Positions 17,661 through 25,887 of a stretch of 41,240 bases of DNA are shown in pieces. Numbering within the stretch: position 1 is the first letter of the stretch; each line of letters begins with the position of its first letter. The notes beneath the pieces were generated by a model, which did not search any database, had not been told where the DNA came from, and saw only the letters and a list, made by a program, of their open reading frames with translations. This stretch comes from Candidatus Hatepunaea meridiana (lineage in GTDB: Bacteria > Electryoneota > AABM5-125-24 > Hatepunaeales > Hatepunaeaceae): assembly GCA_030765125.1 (NCBI GenBank), contig JAVCDD010000340.1, positions 1-41,240 on the forward strand. The letters are read 5' to 3'. A program made the translations under genes and the position numbers.

Positions 17661-18266
17661 TCACGCTGAAAGCATCCGCACCAAGTCTTCCTTCGTTCTC
17701 AACCTCGATATGTGCAGCTCGCTGACCCGGTCGAAGAGAACCTTACCCTTCAGGCGTTCCAGGTCCTCGTCGGGATTCTTCTCCTTGATGATCCTGAGGA
17801 AGTCGGACTTGGTGCGGGCGATGCCGATGCCACGTTGCTTTATCAGTACCTTAAGCTGCTTAACGGTCATCTTGGAAAGGTCGGTATCCTCACCATCAGT
17901 TCCTTCCGCGGTCTGAGTGGTTGTCTCATCAACCTGTTGAGATTCACTTTCTTCGCCATCCGGATCTGAGGCTTGTTCCAGTTCTGCGGTTTCAGAAGTG
18001 GATTCACCAGGCGTTTGCTCTTCGGTGGATTCCGGTTGTAAGCTTTCTACCGGAAGGGGAGTGGCTTCCGCTTCGGTCTGAGTGGTTGTCTCATCGATCT
18101 GTTGAGATTCACTCTCTTCGCCATCCGAATCTGAGGATTGTTCCTGTTCTAAGAACTCAGAAATGGATTCACCAGGCGTTTGCTCTTCGGTGGATTCCTG
18201 TTGCAAGCTTTCCGTCGGAGGGGAAGAGGTTTCTGCCTGTGACGATTCCTTTGCTTCAACAAGCAC
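17661..18266 (-). CDS. Acidic protein with SAP/Rho-N-like C-terminal domain (5'-truncated paralogue)
   Basis: Called from GTG 18266 (201 residues). The first ~125 residues are a low-complexity Glu/Ser/Thr/Gln region containing a ~48-residue duplication (ESLQxESTEEQTPGESxSE ... DGEESESQQxDETTTQT occurs twice). The C-terminal ~75 residues (KMTVKQLKVLIKQRGIGIARTKSDFLRIIKEK... to SRLRTKEDLVRML) are nearly identical to the end of the protein at 39863-40402 and resemble SAP/Rho N-terminal nucleic-acid-binding helices. The frame stays open upstream to 18335 and reads NGETIKILYQLCGWEKDQGQ, which resembles the end of a KOW-like barrel. The gene has therefore probably lost its N-terminus, with the break next to a transposase remnant at 18338. 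Confidence 0.65.
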   Translation of the reverse strand: MLVEAKESSQAETSSPPTESLQQESTEEQTPGESISEFLEQEQSSDSDGEESESQQIDETTTQTEAEATPLPVESLQPESTEEQTPGESTSETAELEQASDPDGEESESQQVDETTTQTAEGTDGEDTDLSKMTVKQLKVLIKQRGIGIARTKSDFLRIIKEKNPDEDLERLKGKVLFDRVSELHISRLRTKEDLVRMLSA

Positions 18267-18337
18267 CTGTCCCTGATCTTTTTCCCATCCGCACAGTTGG
18301 TATAGGATTTTAATGGTTTCACCATTATCTTTAAACT

Positions 18338-18436
18338 ATGATAAAATCACTTAGAATTCTTTCAAAAACGGTTAGCAATTATTTTTGCTCCCGCCAGCAA
18401 TTAGTATTAGAAAACTTGCTACTCAGACATCAGCTA
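18338..18436 (+). pseudogene. IS transposase N-terminal remnant
   Basis: A plus-strand frame MIKSLRILSKTVSNYFCSRQQLVLENLLLRHQL matches the usual N-terminus of IS3/IS481-like rve transposases, where 'SRxxLVLENLALRQQL' precedes the helix-turn-helix and DDE core. The resemblance stops after LRHQL; the rest of the frame to 18571 is unrelated and runs into cmr6 on the other strand. Only this stub survives, at the exact point where the SAP-like gene lost its start. Confidence 0.6.
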
Positions 18437-18518
18437 AAAGATACATGGAGAAACACAGAAAGCTGCCGTCACAAACCTAGCGAGCTTTCCTGGATAAACA
18501 GGATAAAAAAAGAAACCT

Positions 18519-19433
18519 TCATTCATCATCCTTTATTCTACCAAAAAACCCGTATCCGCTGGATGTTTTAGCGCCGAAGCCGTAGTTGTTGCCGGTTTCT
18601 ATTATCAGACGCTTGATCTTGTCCGGATCGACGCCATTACTATTCAGTATCTTGATACAGAACCGATAATTGGAACCGGGTTTGATCGCCAGAAAAAAAG
18701 TCGGTACTGGTGAATAAACATCTGCTGGAGGGTATTTCATAGGATTTGCAGGATATTTCATAGAGTTTTCATAGTATTTCGTAAAATGCGGCGTGATTAC
18801 GTCAATGTCAAAACCGTTGAATTCGACCGGATACACATCCAGGAATGCTGCCTGCCCTATCCCTTCAGAGCCAGCGGAATCATTGCCATTGGATTGATAA
18901 CCGAAGACTCTGACGATCTCATCCTTTGTCCACCAGTCTATTTTCACACTTCCATCTTCTTCGTACTCGATTTTCGACTCCATCCAATCTGTCCATTTCT
19001 CTACCGGAGTCGGGGAATCTTTAAATTCGTCGCCATTACGCTTTCCAGCACAAAACTCAAGAAACGACAATAATACTCCCTTGAACGAACTTCCCGGCAG
19101 ATATGGCAGTCCGGTCGTCCAGTCGAAACTTAAGCCCCAATCCAGTATTCCCGCGTATCCTACACCGCAGAGAAATCGGGTCGTGTTGTGCATTTCGACC
19201 GTAAAATCCGAATATTTCTCAAGTATACGCATACGATGCCGGATATATTGAGTATTTGGATTACTCCTTTCATTAATGAACTGACGTAAATATTGTTCTT
19301 TAGCACCTTCTCTTGCTCCTTCATCCTTGCTCACTTTTGGGACAAATTTGAAAAAGAACAACCCAACGTTGGGAGTGTTGTCTTTGAAGGCGCTCAATAG
19401 ACTTCTCTCCAGAGATACTCCTTTATGGTGCAT
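18519..19433 (-). CDS. cmr6: Type III-B CRISPR RAMP protein Cmr6
   Basis: A 304-residue Cas7-group RAMP protein, last gene of the cmr operon. Its hallmark is TTGLPYLPGSSFKGVLLSF (~residues 105-125), the Cmr6 loop, with a glycine-rich C-terminus (NNYGFGAKTSSGYGFFGRI). Cmr6 caps the backbone at the 3' end of the crRNA in the Cmr complex. A GAGGAG Shine-Dalgarno precedes the ATG and the gap to cmr5 is seven bases. Confidence 0.92.
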   Translation of the reverse strand: MHHKGVSLERSLLSAFKDNTPNVGLFFFKFVPKVSKDEGAREGAKEQYLRQFINERSNPNTQYIRHRMRILEKYSDFTVEMHNTTRFLCGVGYAGILDWGLSFDWTTGLPYLPGSSFKGVLLSFLEFCAGKRNGDEFKDSPTPVEKWTDWMESKIEYEEDGSVKIDWWTKDEIVRVFGYQSNGNDSAGSEGIGQAAFLDVYPVEFNGFDIDVITPHFTKYYENSMKYPANPMKYPPADVYSPVPTFFLAIKPGSNYRFCIKILNSNGVDPDKIKRLIIETGNNYGFGAKTSSGYGFFGRIKDDE

Positions 19434-19440
19434 TTTCTCC

Positions 19441-19818
19441 TCAGTTCGTTTGTTTGTCTTCTTTATCAGGTGGACTTTTCTTCTTTAGCGCATTAGCCAA
19501 CTGCTTTAGCCACCCGGCAAATTCAATAGCGCGCTTCTGCATGAAGACGTAATATCTGACCTCATGTAAGGTATCAATCAGGTAATTCAATAATTCCGGC
19601 TGATCAGGCGTTAAATAGTGTTGAAACTGGGAATATATTTTGGAATACTTCTCTTTCAGAGCAGCCATTGCCTGAATCAAGCCATTTTGTGAAATGCGTG
19701 ATGGCAAGCCGTTTAAGTAATGTAAGATTTCCTCTTCCAATGGCGCATCTGGGGAGATACGTTCTAGCGCATCTCTTGCAGCTTTGGCTACCTGGATTTC
19801 ATTTTTCTGAATCTGCAT
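19441..19818 (-). CDS. cmr5: Type III-B CRISPR small subunit Cmr5
   Basis: A ~125-residue, mostly helical protein in the standard position between cmr4 and cmr6. It has the Cmr5 character: KAARDALERIS near the start, HYLNGLPSRISQNGLIQAMAALKEK in the middle, and YYVFMQKRAIEFAGWLKQLANAL near the end. I prefer the ATG at 19818, seven bases after AGGAG; a GTG and another ATG lie just upstream. Cmr5 (Cas11) lines the minor filament of the complex. Confidence 0.88.
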   Translation of the reverse strand: MQIQKNEIQVAKAARDALERISPDAPLEEEILHYLNGLPSRISQNGLIQAMAALKEKYSKIYSQFQHYLTPDQPELLNYLIDTLHEVRYYVFMQKRAIEFAGWLKQLANALKKKSPPDKEDKQTN

Positions 19819-19829
19819 CATCACTCTCC

Positions 19830-20660
19830 TTATCTCGTTTTATCATGGTTTTTTAAAAGATACAGTTTAGTAATCCCATGCCCGACAGTCTCACCTCCGC
19901 CGATCTGGACGATCTCGCCGTTGAGTTTGTTATCAAAGCCCTTCAATTGCTCCTCGTTTGAGGCAATTGATGGCTTGACAAACGAATACATAATAGTATC
20001 CGTGGGTAGAGTCTCTTCGTACCACAGGTTTTTACTGATCTTCTTTTCATTAAGGATATTGTGAGCGATGATCTGGGTGGCATGGTTGACGAGATAATCG
20101 AAAATGTCATCATTGATGCGATACACACGTTCCAAAGTAATTTCGGGAATTAGAAAGTACTTTTCCCTATTGATCGCCTCATTATTCTTCTCAAAAATAA
20201 AGTCTTCTAAAAGAAGATGATTGGATGGATTCAAATTTTCAGGATTTTGCATTATTTCTATGTTCTTGAGATATCTAATATTAGGTAGTGTGCATTCTTG
20301 ACCGTAAGCTATTTTTAAATCCCGCTTGAACCGTTCTAACACCATTTCACATGTAACCCACTTAAACGTCCCTTCGCTGGCACGCACCGGAAACAGCAGG
20401 ATTTTAAGATCGGTAAAGATCGCGCCACCTGCGCCTGCGGAGGCGTCTTCATCACCGAAGATTTTCTTCACCTCTTCTTCACTCCAGCCGCGTTTTTGCT
20501 TACAATGTGCCCGCAATGCCCCTTTTAATCCGGTTGCATAAACGCATGGATAATTAGTATGTTTTTCACGCTCAATGGGTAGATCAACCATCCCTATAGT
20601 TTGCCCTACGCCCGCGTGCAGCGGGCTGTATGTGTATGCCAGAAATGCAAATCCGTTCAT
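19830..20660 (-). CDS. cmr4: Type III-B CRISPR backbone RAMP protein Cmr4 (Cas7)
   Basis: A 276-residue backbone subunit starting at MNGFAFLAYTYSPLHAGVGQ, with AGGAGG directly upstream; an earlier in-frame start adds only spacer-derived residues. Diagnostic parts are HAGVGQTIGMVDLPIEREKHTNYPCVYATGLKGALRAH (~15-55) and the C-terminal glycine-rich IGGGETVGHGITKLYLL. In Cmr complexes Cmr4 carries a catalytic Asp that cuts target RNA at 6-nt intervals. Acidic candidates here are Asp24 (MVDLP) and nearby; I cannot fix it without alignment. Confidence 0.93.
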   Translation of the reverse strand: MNGFAFLAYTYSPLHAGVGQTIGMVDLPIEREKHTNYPCVYATGLKGALRAHCKQKRGWSEEEVKKIFGDEDASAGAGGAIFTDLKILLFPVRASEGTFKWVTCEMVLERFKRDLKIAYGQECTLPNIRYLKNIEIMQNPENLNPSNHLLLEDFIFEKNNEAINREKYFLIPEITLERVYRINDDIFDYLVNHATQIIAHNILNEKKISKNLWYEETLPTDTIMYSFVKPSIASNEEQLKGFDNKLNGEIVQIGGGETVGHGITKLYLLKNHDKTR

Positions 20661-20681
20661 AATACCTCCTGTTTGAATTAC

Positions 20682-20717
20682 GGCAGCTACGCTGCCATCG
20701 CGCAAGCGAGGCTTGCG
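20682..20717. repeat. Two back-to-back hairpins between cmr3 and cmr4 (REP-like)
   Basis: GGCAGC-TAC-GCTGCC (20682-20696) is followed by CGCAAGC-GAG-GCTTGCG (20701-20717) and then TACTCCG. Similar GC-rich hairpins followed by ACTCCG lie in the MITE at 27852-27999 and inside the cas6-RT-cas1 gene (37935-37959). It may attenuate or stabilise the cmr mRNA between cmr3 and cmr4. Confidence 0.55.
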
Positions 20718-20731
20718 TACTCCGATGTTTT

Positions 20732-21937
20732 CTAAATGATTTTCCCAACTGCTATATGGTTGTAACCCATACGGGAATATTGGTCATTGTCTATTTTACT
20801 GCCGTCAATGGATTTCAGCCATGCGGCTATGGTTTCTTCACTCAGTGAATTATCAACTTCAAAGTAATACACCGCTCCTGCCGGAACGGCTTTAACCTGC
20901 GGTTTGACACCGTATCCGCGTGTTTTTTCCTTTCCGAATCCCACGTCATTGCCAATTTTTGCATCCTTCTGCTTTAACTGACTATACCCGCTGATTTTCA
21001 TGGGTGAATCGGTAATGGCGTAAATCAGGTGAAAAGAGATTTTATCGTCAGGCTCAATCGGTAGCCAGCCATTTGGGAAGATACCGGGAGTCAACAGGAT
21101 GATCTTGAATTTGCGCTTTTGGGCAATGCCTGTATAAAAAGAATCATCCTGTTTAAGGTTAATGCCTGTTTTTACCGATTCAATGGATACACCGCGTCCT
21201 TCCGAGCCTAATTTTCCATACTTTCCGTTTAATTCAAACTTTTCAATAGTTGAATTTTTGTTTTTTATAGCAAAATACAACCCACCGCCATTCTTAAACC
21301 GATGATATTTAGTCATATAGAACTGACCTTCTTTGGTTTTCTTAAATCGTTCCTTACCTGATTTGTATTCAAGTTCAATACCAATATGATCTTCGGCGCT
21401 ATATGGCTGTTCGCATTCTTCAACTTCGCTCTGATTCAATATCCCGCTTTGTCGGTATTTATTAAACAACTCGATGGGTATGTTCGGTGTGCTCCAAAAT
21501 AAATGTTTGGTTTTAGGGTTATCTATTGAGTAATGAAGAAAAAGCTCCAAGTCTGATGAAATCAGGTTTTTTTTCTTAGATAATCGGAGTTGCCGATATT
21601 CTTTGATTTCTTTAGAGTCGCCATCCTGTATTACAACCGTATCTTTTGGAGTGGGGATGAACAATTTTTTCCCATTATGAATAAATGGACCTAATATATC
21701 TAATGGAAAATTTATATCGTTGCCGACCAAATCTTCAGCCTCTTTTACATCTATTAGCTTGCCATCTGGTCCGATTTTATTATTCTGTACCAGAATAGTC
21801 GTCCTAATCAATCCTTGAAACGTCGATGCCAGCGGTGGAAATATTCCTTCCGTGAACCATTCACCGAAGTTGAAGGCTTTGTTGTCTCTAAAAAACAACA
21901 CATCAAACGGTTTAACAAGATAATCTTCATAAGCCAT
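20732..21937 (-). CDS. cmr3: Type III-B CRISPR RAMP protein Cmr3 (Cas5)
   Basis: A 401-residue Cas5-group protein. The N-terminus YLVKPFDVLFFRDNKAFNFGEWFTEGIFPPLASTFQGLIRT is the typical Cmr3 opening (PxDxLfFRdgrpF...PPxpsTxqGalRt). The C-terminal part has the glycine-rich IGNDVGFGKEKTRGYG loop. Cmr3 binds the 5' handle of crRNA together with Cmr2. A GGAGGT Shine-Dalgarno overlaps the end of cmr2, one base away. Confidence 0.92.
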   Translation of the reverse strand: MAYEDYLVKPFDVLFFRDNKAFNFGEWFTEGIFPPLASTFQGLIRTTILVQNNKIGPDGKLIDVKEAEDLVGNDINFPLDILGPFIHNGKKLFIPTPKDTVVIQDGDSKEIKEYRQLRLSKKKNLISSDLELFLHYSIDNPKTKHLFWSTPNIPIELFNKYRQSGILNQSEVEECEQPYSAEDHIGIELEYKSGKERFKKTKEGQFYMTKYHRFKNGGGLYFAIKNKNSTIEKFELNGKYGKLGSEGRGVSIESVKTGINLKQDDSFYTGIAQKRKFKIILLTPGIFPNGWLPIEPDDKISFHLIYAITDSPMKISGYSQLKQKDAKIGNDVGFGKEKTRGYGVKPQVKAVPAGAVYYFEVDNSLSEETIAAWLKSIDGSKIDNDQYSRMGYNHIAVGKII

Positions 21938-21938
21938 T

Positions 21939-23723
21939 TTATTGACCTCCGGTTAAAAAGCGCGCGAAATATAGTCTATTTATTAAATCATTATATTCTA
22001 ACGTTTCGTCTGTTTTATTACAGGAGAGCTTAATGAGGGTTTCCATGTGAGGGTCAAGTTTCACGTCTCTATCACGGGTGCGGGACAGAATGTCCTCGAC
22101 ATATTTGAGAAACTCGTCTTGATCAAGTAATACGTGTGGCATCACTTCCCTGTCATTTTCCAGCTTGTACAGGAAACCGCGAGGGATGGACTTTTTCTCG
22201 TATTCATCAATTAACTCTTTGAAAGCCATTAGATCATATTTTCCGGTGCAATCGCGCAGCTTAAACCAGCAGCAAACAGCATCACCGGAACCTTTGACAA
22301 GTTTAATAACCACGCTTCCTTTACCATCGATCTTTTTCGCTTCATCATCCAACAGATCAATAGCTCCTCTAACGGCTAACTTCAACGGATACTTATGGTT
22401 GCAGATATATACACCAGCAGATATGGATAAAGGATGTTCCTTGTCGTTAATAACCGTACCCAATTCGGCGCTGAATGCGCGCTCAAACTCTTCGAGCAGT
22501 TCCAGCAGAAAAACAGGATGCGCTATAAATTGGGTGTCTTCCCCACCGGAGTATATCAACTGCCCTTTGCCTCGCAATATCTTGCCGGCTTGGTTGGAAT
22601 AGTTGGCGATGGCGCGGGATAGCTCTGTCGTTTTCACCGGATCATCTTTGATTAATTTAAATAATTCACCGGTGTTATCGCCGTCCAAACTGACGATGGC
22701 ATAGAAGCCGCTGTCAATCCATACCTTTTTACCCGGATTTTGTTTAAGATACGTGTCTGCTTCATTCTTAATAGCTTTACGAAAATCGCGGCTGATCGGA
22801 TGATCGGTGAAGTAGAATTCATAAGGAAGGTGATCTATTACCTCGCGTTTTCCTTTAAGGTTTCGAAGTTTTCGAATATCATTCTCACTGAACTCCTCGT
22901 CAATTTGGTTCTCTTCAAAGAACTTTTCAATAAACTCTTTAATTGCCATGCGCACATTAATACTGGGCTCTTTGAGAATCTGTTTGACGACTGTTGCTGC
23001 AATGGACGTTGTTGAAGCGAAACGATCTGTAGAAACTACATTATCAAAATGATCCAGAAGTCCCCGCTTGATTACCGCCATTGCGGACAACTGTTCATCT
23101 TTTCCACCTCGGCGAGACTTACCAATAGTATGCAGACGTTTGAAATCCGCCATTAGCGAGCATTTTCCATCTTTACTCTTTACGCTATTCAGGTCGTCAT
23201 TGAAATCATCGAAACTGTATATCTGTCCTCTACTGTTGATCGCCTTCATCAAGTCATCCCATTTGCCGGTTTCATCCGATTTTTTCGTAACATAGAACAG
23301 GCGGAAATACTGTCGAAGTTGTTGATAAGCTTCTTTTTTGTCTTTATCATGGTAACAAGCTTTATAAAAATAGTTGTCTTTTACTGCTTGCCAACAGTCA
23401 TTATAAAGCTGATCAAGAACTGCATAAAACCTCTTTTGAACTTTTTTCGGAAGCCCGTCATCCTCATAAACACAACAAACCTGATCGGGGATGCTTCCGG
23501 CATATATATCCGAAGATGACTGTGGGTTGATAATCCATTGAAACAGTGGATTATCATCGAGATACGGACGTTCTATTTTACCGTTCTGCTTCTTTATTTC
23601 CGCGCATAGGACTCCCATTAAATAGGAGAACAGGAATGATGCACCCCAAAGGTCCTTTGTCTTACGCGAATTCTCAACGTAATGGGCAATGGGACCTATT
23701 TCGAAGATGGTTTGGTAGGTCAT
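21939..23723 (-). CDS. cmr2: Type III-B Cas10 (Cmr2), HD-less, with GGED palm motif
   Basis: A 594-residue Cas10. It starts directly at the palm-proximal signature (IFEIGPIAHYVENSRKTKDLWGASFLFSYLM), so the N-terminal HD nuclease of larger Cmr2 proteins is absent. The cyclase-type palm has the metal-binding SLDGDNTGELF (~345-355) and, 46 residues on, YSGGEDTQF (GGED at 393-396) where most Cas10 proteins have GGDD. The zinc-finger region usually between the palms is degenerate (only KDGKCSLM). On target RNA binding the palm should make a nucleotide second messenger. In CorA-linked systems this is the ATP-SAM conjugate SAM-AMP. Its start overlaps cmr1 by four bases. Confidence 0.93.
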   Translation of the reverse strand: MTYQTIFEIGPIAHYVENSRKTKDLWGASFLFSYLMGVLCAEIKKQNGKIERPYLDDNPLFQWIINPQSSSDIYAGSIPDQVCCVYEDDGLPKKVQKRFYAVLDQLYNDCWQAVKDNYFYKACYHDKDKKEAYQQLRQYFRLFYVTKKSDETGKWDDLMKAINSRGQIYSFDDFNDDLNSVKSKDGKCSLMADFKRLHTIGKSRRGGKDEQLSAMAVIKRGLLDHFDNVVSTDRFASTTSIAATVVKQILKEPSINVRMAIKEFIEKFFEENQIDEEFSENDIRKLRNLKGKREVIDHLPYEFYFTDHPISRDFRKAIKNEADTYLKQNPGKKVWIDSGFYAIVSLDGDNTGELFKLIKDDPVKTTELSRAIANYSNQAGKILRGKGQLIYSGGEDTQFIAHPVFLLELLEEFERAFSAELGTVINDKEHPLSISAGVYICNHKYPLKLAVRGAIDLLDDEAKKIDGKGSVVIKLVKGSGDAVCCWFKLRDCTGKYDLMAFKELIDEYEKKSIPRGFLYKLENDREVMPHVLLDQDEFLKYVEDILSRTRDRDVKLDPHMETLIKLSCNKTDETLEYNDLINRLYFARFLTGGQ

Positions 23724-25144
23724 TCGAAGAAGTCCTTCATTTTATGAGGTTGATATTTGAATAAATCAAAGTCTAAAGTGTCCGGATCTTCTATTGCTAA
23801 GTCGTTGATAAAAGACTTTGGATCATTAAGATATTCTTTGAAATCACTAATTCCATTATCATCAGTATAAATATTTGTATCATTTGCCTTGAGCTTTAAA
23901 GTACTATAATCAAAATCACATATTAAATATTGAGCGCGATATTTATTACCGATCTTTGTGATGGAAACAAGTACCGGGCTCGCTAAACGAGTAGGTTTAC
24001 TATCATGATAATTATCAATTCTTACATTCGGAGCATCCGAAAAACGATACTGAAGAGGCAATCCAAATATGGCTCTTTCACAAAACACATCTTCATCTCT
24101 ATTGACATTGCAGATATCCCTTAGCTCATTATAATCCGGGTCGCTTTTAGCTCTAAAGAATTGCATCGTCGCTCCGGCAAAACTAATCGCTTCTGCCCAA
24201 CCATCCGGTCTGATTGGTGGACTTAGATATAGACTGCCGCTTTTCAGATAGGGCGCTTTATTGTTAGGATTTTTTAAGGGGTGAAACAAGTCGTTCAAGA
24301 CTTTGAAGTTGTACTTCAACGTTTTTTTGTAATCATCTTGGTTATCGAATGTATTTTTACATTTGAATTTGATTTCTGCGCCATTTATCTTGCGTTTTAT
24401 CTCATAATATTTATTGTTATCATCTTTCATAAATTCCAGATTACCAAAACACCTCCGCGATCGTGCGCCGATGCCCCCGAACTGAAATGCCAACCACATC
24501 ACAGCAATTACCTTTTGTAGGGTTTTTTCCGTATCTGCGATGATCTTAACTGATAACTGAAAGTTTGAATCCGGATCGAAATAAGCACGTTGGGAGATAC
24601 TATTTCTACTGTCACTTCTTTGTGGATTTCGATTAGCTCTGTTGAATAGATATAAACTAAAGTATTTTAAGCCGTTATAGTATTGCTCTCTTCTTCCATC
24701 TCGACGATGACGATCCGAAACGTAATAAAAACCATACCGTTTGGAGACTTGAATTTGATTTTGCCAAATTGGTAGTTCTTCGGCTTGTAGAGAGGGTGAA
24801 GGATTTATTAATAACTTAAAACTATGGGTTTCTATGCTTGATTCAAATGATTCTGACGAACCAAATAGATGAGCTTCTTTGAGCGCCAATTCATTAATTG
24901 GTTTGTTTTTACCTTTTTCATCTTTGACTTTAATCATATTATCCGTATATCCATACCAACACCGAAGCCACCAGCGCAGTAAACCACGAAAAGCTGTCCC
25001 ACTTAACAACGCCTCTTGAGTTTTTATCTCGTATTCTTCTTGTCTATTCGTCCTGGGGTTTATGTGTTGTTTGTAATCTATGTGACTTACTCCTCCTAAA
25101 AACAACGGCGTCCTAACCGTAAACTCAATATTTTTAGAAATCAT
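23720..25144 (-). CDS. cmr1: Type III-B CRISPR RAMP protein Cmr1
   Basis: A 474-residue Cmr1. The N-terminus VRTPLFLGGVSHIDYKQ and the RAMP motif SGTAFRGLLRWWLRCWYGY with following EAHLFGSSES are the conserved Cmr1 elements (xRG.LRWWxR, E..lFGs). FQFGGIGARSRRCFGNL (~residues 218-235) is the second glycine-rich loop. Cmr1 sits at the 3' end of the crRNA filament. It overlaps the DHH gene by four bases (ATGA). Confidence 0.92.
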   Translation of the reverse strand: MISKNIEFTVRTPLFLGGVSHIDYKQHINPRTNRQEEYEIKTQEALLSGTAFRGLLRWWLRCWYGYTDNMIKVKDEKGKNKPINELALKEAHLFGSSESFESSIETHSFKLLINPSPSLQAEELPIWQNQIQVSKRYGFYYVSDRHRRDGRREQYYNGLKYFSLYLFNRANRNPQRSDSRNSISQRAYFDPDSNFQLSVKIIADTEKTLQKVIAVMWLAFQFGGIGARSRRCFGNLEFMKDDNNKYYEIKRKINGAEIKFKCKNTFDNQDDYKKTLKYNFKVLNDLFHPLKNPNNKAPYLKSGSLYLSPPIRPDGWAEAISFAGATMQFFRAKSDPDYNELRDICNVNRDEDVFCERAIFGLPLQYRFSDAPNVRIDNYHDSKPTRLASPVLVSITKIGNKYRAQYLICDFDYSTLKLKANDTNIYTDDNGISDFKEYLNDPKSFINDLAIEDPDTLDFDLFKYQPHKMKDFFE

Positions 25145-25887
25145 AACAATTTCCTCACAAAGTTTTTAATGTAGTTAATGTCGGTTGTTGGTTTAATAAC
25201 CATACCCCAGAACCCTCTATCCGGCAGATTCCCGCCATACCAGCCGTCCTTGAACTCGGCAGCAAGTTTCAGAATGCTCCTGCCCTCACCGAAGAGATTG
25301 ATTGTTTCTGGAGTAGTAATCAGCAGATTGGTGAACCTGCCGTGCAATCGGTCAACGACGGGTGATGTACGCTTGAAAGGAATATCCAGTATATCCAGCT
25401 TACCTTCGGTTTGAAAGTTATCGCATAACTGCTGCGCCTGTTTCTCCTCAGCTTCGTTGACGCCCTGGCAACAGCGGTCATAGCTGCGGACGTCGTCAAT
25501 CTCTTGATGGGTTGCTCCAGCGGATATCAGCCCGGGAATGTACGCCCGGTCATTGGCAGCGATCAGCGTCTGCCGGCGATTTAACCGGATGCCTAATAAG
25601 CTGGCTATTTGCTCGATGGATGTCGGTTTATCCTTGCCGGCTTTGTCGTTGTGGTGATCAATGACGATAGCGCCGACCGGCAATGATATGTCCTCTATTA
25701 ATTCAATCGAAACAATAATCCTATCCGAACACTTGCTGATTTCATCTGCATAGTCACTAACTTTCGCTCCCCATGACAGTTTCTTTTCGATGAAGGGAAG
25801 GTTATGTTCCACAAGCATTTCGCGGATGGTGCACATCTCTGCATCATAGCCGCCAAGAAGGAATGTGTAAAGTGTTGTGTTACTCAA
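25141..25887 (-). CDS. CRISPR-associated DHH-family phosphodiesterase (NrN-like)
   Basis: A 248-residue protein starting at TTG 25887, with AAGGA upstream, overlapping corA by eight bases. The DHH motif is clear: VGAIVIDHHND (DHH at 77-79), with AANDRAYIPG (Asp113) after it. The C-terminal DHHA1-like region is short and carries GWYGGNLPDRGFWG (~215-228) where nanoRNases have the GGHxxAAG loop. Position next to corA and cmr genes matches NrN of Bacteroides fragilis, which hydrolyses SAM-AMP to switch signalling off. The family match is by motif and context. Substrate specificity is inferred; a cyclic-oligoadenylate phosphodiesterase is the main alternative. Confidence 0.8.
   Translation of the reverse strand: MSNTTLYTFLLGGYDAEMCTIREMLVEHNLPFIEKKLSWGAKVSDYADEISKCSDRIIVSIELIEDISLPVGAIVIDHHNDKAGKDKPTSIEQIASLLGIRLNRRQTLIAANDRAYIPGLISAGATHQEIDDVRSYDRCCQGVNEAEEKQAQQLCDNFQTEGKLDILDIPFKRTSPVVDRLHGRFTNLLITTPETINLFGEGRSILKLAAEFKDGWYGGNLPDRGFWGMVIKPTTDINYIKNFVRKLL

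Noticed and set aside
4611..18313. Plus-strand frames overlapping hsdR, hsdM, hsdS, the ImmA-type gene, the TPR-CHAT gene and the acidic gene
   Set aside because: They lie wholly inside better-supported minus-strand genes, and their sequences are low in recognisable structure.
18338..18571. A complete small plus-strand gene
   Set aside because: Only the first ~33 residues resemble a protein (transposase start). The remainder runs into cmr6 on the opposite strand.
25141..25887. DHH protein as RecJ exonuclease
   Set aside because: It is far too short, lacks the RecJ oligonucleotide-binding domain, and overlaps corA and cmr1 in the same operon.
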